NCBI GenBank assembly: GCA_023397245.1
Contig: JAEWUH010000090.1
Span: forward strand, 1 to 9,738
Direction of reading: 5' to 3'
Source of the DNA: Bacillota bacterium
GTDB lineage: Bacteria > Bacillota > Clostridia > Oscillospirales > Acutalibacteraceae
DNA: 9,738 nucleotides
The notes under the pieces: generated by a model
The model's input: the letters and a program-made list of their open reading frames with translations, nothing else
What the model was told of the DNA's origin: nothing
The model's database searches: none
Shown here: piece by piece, positions 1-6,094 of the stretch
Numbering within the stretch: the first letter of the stretch is position 1
Layout of the letters: every line of letters begins with the position of its first letter
Program-made: the position numbers and the translations under genes

Positions 1-666
1 CTGGGCAAAGGCTACCGCGTAATCTTTGCCGTTCCGGAGAAATTTTCGGAAGAAAAACAGACCATTATGCGCGCCTACGGCGCGGAGATCGTACATACCC
101 CGCGGGAAAAAGGGATGCAGGGCGCAATGGAAAAGGTGGAGGAGCTGAAAAAGCAGGTCGACCATCCGGTCACGCTCAGCCAGTTTGAAAATCCGGCCAA
201 TCCCCGTGCCCATTACCGCGCAACCGGCCCGGAGATTTTTGACGACCTCGAAGGTCAGGTGGACTATCTGGTTGCGGGCGCGGGCAGCGGCGGTACGCTC
301 TCCGGCATCGCGAAATTTTTGAAAGAAAAGAAGCCGGACGTGAAGGTCATTATGGCCGACCCCATCGGTTCCACCATGGGCGGCGGCGAACCCGGCTGCT
401 ACTCCATTGAGGGAATCGGCAACACCTTTATGCCGGGCACCATGGATATGAAGCTTGTGGACGACATTTACAAAATCAGGGATGAAGAAGCCGTTGAAGA
501 GCTGCGGCTGCTCGCGGCAAAGGAGGGCGTACTTGCCGGCACCTCTTCCGGCGCGGCGCTCTCCGCGGCAAGAAAGGCGGCTCTTAAGGCGCCGGAGGGC
601 AGCAACCTGGTTGCGGTCCTTCCCGACCGCGGCGACCGGTATTTCAGCAAGCATATTTACGAATAA
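1..666 (+). CDS. Cysteine synthase / cystathionine beta-synthase family PLP enzyme, 3' part
   Basis: The reading frame is open from base 1 and ends at TAA 664-666. The start and the PLP-binding lysine lie upstream of the window. The visible 221 residues carry fold-type II hallmarks: QFENPANP (about residues 61-68), the phosphate-gripping loop GSGGT (residues 95-99, near 283-297), EGIG, LAGTSSGAA and a C-terminal PDRGDRY. The family makes cysteine from O-acetylserine and sulfide, or cystathionine from homocysteine and an activated serine. The segment ADPIGS followed by SIEGIGNTFMPGTMD resembles the cystathionine beta-synthase (MccA-like) branch more than classical CysK, but the substrate-defining N-terminal part is missing, so I leave the branch open. 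It is followed after 28 bases by the methyltransferase gene, probably in one operon. The family is certain; the exact enzyme is not. Confidence 0.93.
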   Translation: MGKGYRVIFAVPEKFSEEKQTIMRAYGAEIVHTPREKGMQGAMEKVEELKKQVDHPVTLSQFENPANPRAHYRATGPEIFDDLEGQVDYLVAGAGSGGTLSGIAKFLKEKKPDVKVIMADPIGSTMGGGEPGCYSIEGIGNTFMPGTMDMKLVDDIYKIRDEEAVEELRLLAAKEGVLAGTSSGAALSAARKAALKAPEGSNLVAVLPDRGDRYFSKHIYE

Positions 667-681
667 CCGATTTCGGCAAGT

Positions 682-687
682 GAGGTG
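682..687 (+). promoter_or_regulatory. Ribosome binding site deciding the methyltransferase start
   Basis: GAGGTG lies 7 bases before ATG 695 and only 4 before the in-frame GTG at 692. The spacing favours ATG 695 as the true start. Confidence 0.6.
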
Positions 688-694
688 AATTGTG

Positions 695-1627
695 ATGGAA
701 AGCAGCGCGAAGATAAAAATTGATTTAAGAAATGTAAACGAAACCCTCCTGCTGCCGCTGTGGGGGCGCGCGGAAGAATCCAAAATGAAGGACACGGTTC
801 TGAAGGACCGCAAAGCCGCCGAACTGGTCAGCCGGATCGATTATGATTTTACAAGGTTCCGCTCGCAGATACGGCGGTTCCAGATTCTGACCCTCGCTAT
901 CCGCGCCCGCGAATTCGATTCCATCCTCCGCGACTTTATCCAGCAGCATCCGCGTGCCACCATTGTGAACATCGGCGCCGGTCTGGACACGACCTTTTCC
1001 CGTGTGGACAACGGCAAAATCCGGTGGTATGACCTTGATATGCCGCAGGTCATCCGCCTGCGCAGCGAACTGATCCCGGACAGCCGGAAATCGAACAGTA
1101 TCCCCAAGTCCATGTTTGACGAAAGTTTTTTAAACGACATTGAAACTCCGGATGACGGTATCCTGTTTCTTGTGGGCGGCGTACTGATGTATTTTGACGA
1201 GGAAAAAGTACGCGGGTTCTTCGCCGTGCTCGGCAGGCGTTTTCCGGGTGCGGAAATTGTATTCGATTCGTTTTCGCCGGCCGGTATCCGCCTGGCAAGC
1301 CGGATGGTTCAAAAGTCCGGTATTCAGGGGGCACAGATGAAGTGGGGCGTCCGGGATACGAAAGATCTGGAACGCTGGGAAATCGGCCTGAAGCTGGCGG
1401 AGCGCTACCCCATCTGCTTTAAAACGAGAATCTACCGCTCCTGGGGCATTGCCGGACTGCTGATGCGGCTGAACAACGCAATCCGAATCATCAATATCAA
1501 CCATATGAAATTTACGTCCGTACAGCCCGGCGGCGGCGCATCTTACTGTCCCGCTTACGGCGGCTCCGTAAAGCCCGATGCTGTTGTAATTGAGGGCGGA
1601 AAATTAAGTAAAGTAAAAAAGGCTTGA
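695..1627 (+). CDS. Class I SAM-dependent methyltransferase, leucine carboxyl methyltransferase (LCM/TcmP) family
   Basis: This is a 310-residue protein starting at ATG 695; an in-frame GTG at 692 would add one residue. The glycine-rich SAM loop is NIGAGLDTTFSR (residues 92-103). It is followed by WYDLDMPQVIRLR (111-123), the acidic post-beta2 motif and proline typical of LCM-family O-methyltransferases related to TcmP and PPM1. A later strand ILFLVGGVLMYFDEE matches the family's 'GVLMYL' segment. No signal peptide or membrane segment is visible, so it should be cytosolic. The substrate cannot be read from sequence; family members methylate carboxylates or hydroxyls of small molecules or protein C-termini. 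It follows a cysteine/cystathionine enzyme gene, but I see no motif linking it to sulfur chemistry. Its TGA (1625-1627) lies inside the -35 box of the next promoter, and no terminator separates the two units. Confidence 0.85.
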   Translation: MESSAKIKIDLRNVNETLLLPLWGRAEESKMKDTVLKDRKAAELVSRIDYDFTRFRSQIRRFQILTLAIRAREFDSILRDFIQQHPRATIVNIGAGLDTTFSRVDNGKIRWYDLDMPQVIRLRSELIPDSRKSNSIPKSMFDESFLNDIETPDDGILFLVGGVLMYFDEEKVRGFFAVLGRRFPGAEIVFDSFSPAGIRLASRMVQKSGIQGAQMKWGVRDTKDLERWEIGLKLAERYPICFKTRIYRSWGIAGLLMRLNNAIRIININHMKFTSVQPGGGASYCPAYGGSVKPDAVVIEGGKLSKVKKA

Positions 1628-1652
1628 CATTTGGGTGAATCCGGAATATTAT
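1624..1652 (+). promoter_or_regulatory. Promoter of leader module 1 (TTGACA-N17-TATTAT)
   Basis: A perfect -35 box TTGACA (1624-1629) and a -10 box TATTAT (1647-1652) are separated by exactly 17 bases, which is sigma-A consensus geometry. The -35 box contains the stop codon of the methyltransferase gene. Downstream is AT-rich DNA with an ATATAT / ATATAT inverted repeat around the expected start of transcription. The same boxes and the same spacing recur at 7538-7566 although the 17-base spacers are unrelated in sequence. Confidence 0.85.
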
Positions 1653-1696
1653 ATATAAAACATATATTAATAGTAAATATATAGGAGTAATCGGCT

Positions 1697-1810
1697 ATGA
1701 ACACTCAGGTTTTGAACAACAGCAGAATGTATTGCATGATGTGCACGATGTGCATCATGTGCTGCCGCATGCCTGAAACAAAACATGGCCGAAGCTTCCT
1801 GCTGTTGTAA
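1697..1810 (+). CDS. Cys/Met-rich leader peptide 1 (37 residues)
   Basis: This short open frame starts at ATG 1697, 9 bases after AGGAG (1683-1687), and ends at TAA 1808-1810. The core CMMCTMCIMCCRM (residues 13-25) holds five Cys, all TGC, and five Met. The N-terminus includes TQVLNNSR and the C-terminus ends in LLL. A homologue sits at 7618-7728. It lies between a consensus promoter and an intrinsic terminator, ahead of the methionine importer operon. That is the classical position of an attenuator leader peptide, where ribosome speed at the regulated codons decides read-through. I infer a sensor of cysteine and/or methionine supply. A functional metal-binding or secreted microprotein is the main alternative, since CxxCxxCC could bind metal. 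I do not recognise it as a named family. Confidence 0.75.
   Translation: MNTQVLNNSRMYCMMCTMCIMCCRMPETKHGRSFLLL
1716..1808 (+). promoter_or_regulatory. Nested RNA fold over leader peptide 1
   Basis: Bases 1716-1725 (ACAACAGCAG) can pair perfectly with 1799-1808 (CTGCTGTTGT), a 10-bp stem that reaches into the first base of the stop codon. Inside it, 1735-1745 pairs with 1749-1759 as an 11-bp hairpin (CATGATG / CATCATG plus two G-U and two further pairs) made of the Cys/Met codons. Copy 2 can form the same two-level fold. A translating ribosome would melt it, so the fold is suited to report ribosome position. The pairing was read by eye and not scored. Confidence 0.5.
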
Positions 1811-1830
1811 ACTGCGCTGCAAAAGTAAGA

Positions 1831-1865
1831 AAGCCGACAGGCCGTTAAGGTCTGCCGGCTTTTTT
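1831..1865 (+). terminator. Intrinsic terminator / attenuator after leader peptide 1
   Basis: The arms AAGCCGACAGGCC (1831-1843) and GGTCTGCCGGCTT (1849-1861) form a 13-bp stem with one A-C mismatch and one G-U pair. The loop is GTTAA and the T run continues to 1865. It begins 20 bases after the leader stop codon and about 210 bases before the capA-like gene. I see no good promoter after it, so the importer operon probably depends on reading through it. It resembles the terminator at 7762-7795. Confidence 0.85.
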
Positions 1866-1955
1866 GTTGCCTCCCGCCTGCGCCGGGAATACCGTTTCAC
1901 CGCGCAGCATGATTGTTTGCTTATTCCATACTCTTCCGTCTCCTCTCTTCCATGT

Positions 1956-1991
1956 CCCCTTCCGCACAATTCAAACCCTGTGCGGAAGGGG
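1956..1991 (+). repeat. Perfect 13-bp inverted repeat without T tract
   Basis: CCCCTTCCGCACA (1956-1968) and TGTGCGGAAGGGG (1979-1991) are exact inverted repeats around a 10-base loop. Three more pairs (ATG / CAT) form if T1955 bulges. The + strand is followed by ATCAAAAAAA rather than T, and on the - strand the T run comes before the stem, so it is not an ordinary terminator on either strand. It lies in the untranslated stretch between the leader terminator and the first structural gene. The rest of 1866-2076 shows only a small 5-bp hairpin near 1870-1887 and no clear promoter. Confidence 0.8.
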
Positions 1992-2076
1992 CATCAAAAA
2001 AATGAGGACTGCACGGATAGGGAATGTAATTTATAAATGACACATCAGGGAAATAGAGAAAAAGGAGATGGAGGAA

Positions 2077-3426
2077 ATGTCCCATTGGAATGCGGAAAAG
2101 CTGAAGCTCCGGCTGCAGGCCCTGACGGGCGGCGACCGGTACCGGTATTCCAGGCCGGTGGAAGGCAACTTCAACTGCCTTGCGCCGGGAGAGTTCGACT
2201 GGTGGAAATACAAATATTACATACGCCAGATTGAAAAGGCGGAAAAAGGAAAGGATATCGAGCGCTTTTTTAAGGAACAGAATCTTTCGTTTCAAACGGA
2301 TGGCTTTAAAAAGGAGAGTGAATTTGTTCTCTCCGCCGGCGGCGACCTGCTTTCGGGCAGCGAGATCACGCCGCAGACAACCGAGCACCTCTGGGACGAC
2401 GTAAAGGATTTCTACTTTGACGCGGACACGGTGTACGCAAACCTGGAAACCCCGTTTGCCGTGTCCAAAAAAGCCGGAAACGCCCCAAAAAGCGGCATTA
2501 CCGACGCGCCGTCGCTGAACGGTACGGCAGAGATGTTTGACCGGTTCGTAAACGGCGGAAAGGGGATCACGTTCTTTTCAACAGCGAACAACCACGCGTT
2601 GGATGCGGGCAAAGACGGACTGCTTGAAACACTGAATTTTCTGGACGCGCACGGTTACCCGCACGTAGGAACGGCGAGGACACAGGAGGAACGTGACCGT
2701 ATCCCGATTGTGGAAAAGAACGGAATCCGGGTGGCCTTTATCGCTTATACCTTTTCCTTAAACGGCAAGGAAACGCCGGCCGGGAAGGAGTATCTGGCAA
2801 ACTACATCCGGCTGAACAAACCGGATTCCGATCTTTCGCTTATCCGGCAGCATGTTTCCGCCGCAAGGCAGAAGGGCGCGGACATCGTTGTAGCCTGCCT
2901 GCACTGGAGTCTGGAGTTTGAGTCCTATCCGGTTTCAAACGTCATCCATATGGGGCACCGGGTTTTGAAGGAAACCGGTGCGGACGTGATTCTCGGCAAC
3001 CACGCGCACGTAATCCAGCCGCTGGAGAAATATCATTTTACCGATCCGCTCACCGGCGCGGAAAAAGACGGACTGATCGCTTACTCGCTGGGAAATCTGG
3101 TTTCGGATTTCAATACAAAGAACTGCCGTACCAGCCTGCTGCTCAAAATCGGCTTTGCAAAGGGAACGCAGGACGGCAAACCGAAAACGGTGATTAATCG
3201 CCTGCAGGTCAAGCCCATTTACACCTACAAGCACTATGATTCCGGAAAATGCACGGATTTCAGGCTGCTGGATTTTCTGAAACTCACGCGGCAGCTGAAA
3301 GCCGGGAACAACCGGTTCGGCATCGGGAAAAAGGAAGAAAAAGAAATTTTCCGGCTGGAGCGTCTGTTTTACCGGCTGCTTCCCGAAAAATACAATTATT
3401 TGACAGAAAAGGTGGTTCCGCAGTGA
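2077..3426 (+). CDS. CapA family protein (poly-gamma-glutamate capsule biosynthesis-like, metallophosphatase fold)
   Basis: This is a 449-residue protein. ATG 2077 sits 9 bases after AGGAG (2063-2067); the in-frame ATG 2068 touches that site directly and is less likely. CapA-family motifs appear in order: GGD (88-90), ANLET (121-125), STANNHALDAG (168-178), CLHWSLEFE (274-282), GNHAHVIQP (307-315) and YSLGN (336-340). These are the metal-ligand blocks of the calcineurin-like CapA/PgsA fold. The first 80 or so residues are charged and non-family-like, and I see neither a signal peptide nor a membrane anchor, unlike many capsule CapA proteins. It is the first gene of the methionine importer operon and overlaps metN by four bases, so it is probably co-translated. 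Its role there is unknown; a hydrolase acting on a gamma-glutamyl or phosphorylated compound is only a guess. Confidence 0.85.
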   Translation: MSHWNAEKLKLRLQALTGGDRYRYSRPVEGNFNCLAPGEFDWWKYKYYIRQIEKAEKGKDIERFFKEQNLSFQTDGFKKESEFVLSAGGDLLSGSEITPQTTEHLWDDVKDFYFDADTVYANLETPFAVSKKAGNAPKSGITDAPSLNGTAEMFDRFVNGGKGITFFSTANNHALDAGKDGLLETLNFLDAHGYPHVGTARTQEERDRIPIVEKNGIRVAFIAYTFSLNGKETPAGKEYLANYIRLNKPDSDLSLIRQHVSAARQKGADIVVACLHWSLEFESYPVSNVIHMGHRVLKETGADVILGNHAHVIQPLEKYHFTDPLTGAEKDGLIAYSLGNLVSDFNTKNCRTSLLLKIGFAKGTQDGKPKTVINRLQVKPIYTYKHYDSGKCTDFRLLDFLKLTRQLKAGNNRFGIGKKEEKEIFRLERLFYRLLPEKYNYLTEKVVPQ

Positions 3427-4436
3427 TAAGCCTGAAAAACATCAGCAAGACATTTTACACCAAAGACAAAGAGATCAAAGCGCTTCAGGATATCGACCTG
3501 GAAATTGACCGGGGCGATATTTTCGGGGTGATCGGCTACAGCGGCGCGGGAAAAAGCACGCTCATCCGCATCATCAATCTGCTGGAAAAGCCGGATTCCG
3601 GCACGGTGACGGTAAACGGCGTAAATCTGCTGGAGATCACCAGCCGGCAGCTTGACGAAATCCGCAGCAACATCGGCATGATCTTTCAGCAGTTCAATCT
3701 GATGAACAGCATTGACGTTTACAAAAATATTGCCGCGCCTTTAAAGAACCGGAAGGTTCCCAAAAAGGAAATCGAGAAAAAAGCAGATGAGCTGCTGAGC
3801 CTTGTGGGCCTTACCGATAAAAAGCACGCCTACCCCAACCAGCTGAGCGGCGGGCAGAAGCAAAGGGTTGCAATCGCACGGGCGCTGAGCAGCAACCCGC
3901 AGATTCTCCTCTGCGACGAGGCGACCTCGGCGCTGGACCCGAACACCACGCAGTCCATTCTGCAGCTGCTGCGGGAAATTCACGACAAACTTGGAATCAC
4001 GATTGTGATCATCACACATCAAATGGAGGTCGTAAAAAGCATATGCAACCGGGTCGCAGTAATGGAAGACGGCAGAATCGCGGAGCAGGGAGACATCGTC
4101 GATATTTTCACCAATCCGCAAAGCAGTATCGGCAGGGAATTCGTTTCGCATACCATCGGCAGCGAATCCGTGGAGAGAAACTTCAGCCCGTTCCACGGCG
4201 CGATCTATAGGCTCAGCTTTTTCGGAACGGTCACTCACGAGCCGATTCTGTCCTATCTTTCCACACGGTACCATGTGACGTTCAACATCCTGTTCGGGAA
4301 CATCGAAACGCTGCACGGCACCATTGTGGGCAGCCTGCTGGTGGAATTTCTCGGCAAAGACGAGGATATCCGGGCCGCGATGGAATACTACAAGACCCTG
4401 AATACCAAAGTGGAGGTGATCCGCGATGCTCAGTAA
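3423..4436 (+). CDS. metN: Methionine ABC transporter ATP-binding protein MetN
   Basis: This 337-residue ATPase powers methionine import with MetI and MetQ at the inner face of the membrane. The start is GTG 3423, which overlaps the upstream stop as GTGA and is preceded at 7 bases by AAGGTGG; the frame is open further upstream, but that part is a shadow of the CapA gene. Visible elements are Walker A GYSGAGKST (38-46), the Q-loop IFQQFNL (87-93), signature LSGGQKQR (141-148), Walker B ILLCDEATSALDP (161-173) and the switch histidine in IITHQM (H199). The C-terminal 75 or so residues form a NIL domain, the methionine-binding regulatory domain that lets intracellular methionine inhibit the transporter (known for E. 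coli MetN). Length is normal for the family. Confidence 0.97.
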   Translation: MISLKNISKTFYTKDKEIKALQDIDLEIDRGDIFGVIGYSGAGKSTLIRIINLLEKPDSGTVTVNGVNLLEITSRQLDEIRSNIGMIFQQFNLMNSIDVYKNIAAPLKNRKVPKKEIEKKADELLSLVGLTDKKHAYPNQLSGGQKQRVAIARALSSNPQILLCDEATSALDPNTTQSILQLLREIHDKLGITIVIITHQMEVVKSICNRVAVMEDGRIAEQGDIVDIFTNPQSSIGREFVSHTIGSESVERNFSPFHGAIYRLSFFGTVTHEPILSYLSTRYHVTFNILFGNIETLHGTIVGSLLVEFLGKDEDIRAAMEYYKTLNTKVEVIRDAQ

Positions 4437-5097
4437 CCTGATCCCCAACGTGATCGAATATTTTCCCGAAATGATCAAGGCACTGCAGGAAACGCTGATC
4501 ATGGTCTCCATTTCCGGCGTGTTTTCCGCCCTGATCGGCACCCCCATCGGCGTGGCGCTTGTGGTCACCTCCGAAGGCCACATTCTGGCGAACAAATCGT
4601 TTTATTCCGTCCTTTCCAAGATCATCAATACCCTGCGCTCCGTTCCCTTCGTCATCCTGATTGCGGCTATTCCCGGTTTTACGCGGCTGATTGTCGGCAC
4701 GACCATCGGCGTGAAGGGCGCAATCGTTCCGCTTGTCGTGGCCTGCGTCCCGTTTGTGGCGCGGCAGATCGAAATTGCGCTGGTCAAGGTGGATATGGGC
4801 GTAATTGAGGCCTACCAGTCCATGGGCTTTTCTCCCATAAAAATCATCTTCCGGGTCATTCTGGTAGAAGGTCGCAAGGACATTGTGCTTGCCGTTACGG
4901 TTTCGATCATCAGTCTGATCGGCTTTTCTGCCATCACCGGAACGGTGGGCGGCGGCGGGCTCGGCGATTTCGCCATCCGCTACGGCTACCAGTATTTTAA
5001 GAGCGACATCATGATTGTAACGATTATCGTCATCGTAGCCATTGTTTACCTGATTCAGGGAATCGGGGATCTCATTTACCGTAAGCTCAGCCATTAA
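4426..5097 (+). CDS. metI: Methionine ABC transporter permease MetI
   Basis: This is a 223-residue membrane protein that forms the translocation channel of the MetNIQ importer. ATG 4426 follows GGAGGTGA (4412-4419) by 6 bases and overlaps the end of metN by 11 bases, suggesting translational coupling. Hydrophobic segments lie near residues 22-48, 72-90, 95-115, 153-172 and 195-213, about five spans as expected for this small permease. The EAA-type coupling loop VIEAYQSMGFSPIKII (127-141) contacts MetN. The GTVGGGGLGDFAIRYGYQYF stretch (172-191) is typical of D-methionine/methionine permeases. Confidence 0.97.
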   Translation: MLSNLIPNVIEYFPEMIKALQETLIMVSISGVFSALIGTPIGVALVVTSEGHILANKSFYSVLSKIINTLRSVPFVILIAAIPGFTRLIVGTTIGVKGAIVPLVVACVPFVARQIEIALVKVDMGVIEAYQSMGFSPIKIIFRVILVEGRKDIVLAVTVSIISLIGFSAITGTVGGGGLGDFAIRYGYQYFKSDIMIVTIIVIVAIVYLIQGIGDLIYRKLSH

Positions 5098-5128
5098 TAT
5101 ACATCAATTTATAAGGAGAGATTTATTT

Positions 5129-6028
5129 ATGAAAAAGTTTCTTTCACTGATTCTTGCAGCTGCACTGGCGGTAAGCGCCACAGCCTGCTCTTCCTCCAAT
5201 TCGGCGTCTTCCTCCGCCGCGCAGGCCAATGCCGGCGCCGCATCTTCTGCCGCGCAGAGCAGCGGCACCGCGTCATCCGCGGACGGCGATTTTTCCAAGC
5301 CCGTTACATTAAAAGTCGGCGTAAACGGAACCGATTTCCGTCTTTGGGACAGCCTGAACAAGCGCCTGAAGCAGTACAATATCACGCTGGAGCCGGTCAG
5401 CTTTGCGGACTACATCAAGCCGAACCAGGCACTTGCGGATAAGGAAATCGACCTGAACGCATTCCAGACCCAAATCTATTTCAAGACCTTCATCAAGCAG
5501 CACAATCTGAACCTTGTGTCGCTCGGCGATACAATCATCGCCCCAATGGGAATCTATTCGCAGAAAATCAAGGATATTTCCAAAACGCCGGACAACGCCA
5601 AGGTTGCCATTCCGAACGACGCCACCAACGGCGGCCGCGCGCTGATCCTGCTCGAATCCGCGGGGCTGATCAAGCTTGACGGCAAGGATAAGGTAACCCC
5701 CACAACAAAGAATATCGCGGAAAATTCGAAAAGCCTTCAGTTCGTATCCATGGAATCCGTACAGATTCCCCGCTCCCTCGGCGACGTTGACATTGCAGCC
5801 ATCAATACCGGCGCCGCTACAGACGCAGGCCTGAGCCCGGTAAAGGACGCGATTTTCCGTGAAAGCGCAGACGGCGAAGCCGCAAAGAATTATTTCAACA
5901 TCCTCGCGGTACGCCCGGAAGACAAGGATAAACCGGCTTTCAAGAAACTTCTTGAAGTTTACCATACCGATGAAACCAAAAAGGTAATTGACGAAATCTA
6001 CAAGGGAGCCGCCCTTCCTGTGTGGTAA
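5129..6028 (+). CDS. metQ: Methionine-binding lipoprotein MetQ (NlpA family)
   Basis: This 299-residue substrate-binding protein captures methionine outside the membrane and delivers it to MetI. AAGGAG (5113-5118) lies 10 bases before ATG 5129, and the gap after metI is 31 bases. The N-terminus is a lipoprotein signal peptide with lipidated cysteine C20 in SATAC. A Ser/Ala-rich flexible linker (about 21-52) follows, then the NlpA/MetQ domain from about residue 58, including FADYIKPNQALADKEIDLNAFQ-type family sequence split over residues 92-113. The low-complexity tether is common in Clostridia lipoproteins. Methionine or a related sulfur amino acid is the expected ligand from the metN NIL domain and the operon context; D-methionine or N-acyl forms are possible. 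Confidence 0.95.
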   Translation: MKKFLSLILAAALAVSATACSSSNSASSSAAQANAGAASSAAQSSGTASSADGDFSKPVTLKVGVNGTDFRLWDSLNKRLKQYNITLEPVSFADYIKPNQALADKEIDLNAFQTQIYFKTFIKQHNLNLVSLGDTIIAPMGIYSQKIKDISKTPDNAKVAIPNDATNGGRALILLESAGLIKLDGKDKVTPTTKNIAENSKSLQFVSMESVQIPRSLGDVDIAAINTGAATDAGLSPVKDAIFRESADGEAAKNYFNILAVRPEDKDKPAFKKLLEVYHTDETKKVIDEIYKGAALPVW

Positions 6029-6041
6029 GACCTGCTTACCC

Positions 6042-6064
6042 CGGGCAAAGGCTGAGCTTTCCCG
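6042..6064 (+). other. Intercistronic hairpin between metQ and the amidohydrolase gene
   Basis: CGGG(C)AAAG at 6042-6050 pairs with CTTTCCCG at 6057-6064, giving 8 bp with a bulged C and a GCTGAG loop. No T tract follows, so it is not a full terminator. Hairpins after binding-protein genes often protect the upstream message, which would raise MetQ over the downstream enzyme. That role is inference. Confidence 0.45.
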
Positions 6065-6094
6065 ATACGATTTATGAAAAGGGGGCGTTTTATC

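Noticed and set aside
1802..1840. Possible antiterminator in module 1: CTGTTG (1802-1807) with CGACAG (1835-1840)
   Set aside because: Only 6 bp including a G-U pair, and module 2 cannot form it. The antiterminator therefore remains unidentified.
1785..2036. 83-codon + strand frame across the first leader terminator
   Set aside because: It runs through the terminator stem and the 13-bp inverted repeat, has no ribosome binding site, and its Cys-rich start is only the out-of-frame end of the leader peptide.
3741..5094. Two long open frames on the - strand opposite metN and metI
   Set aside because: Low-complexity, His/Arg/Gly-rich translations without domains, antisense to certain transporter genes.
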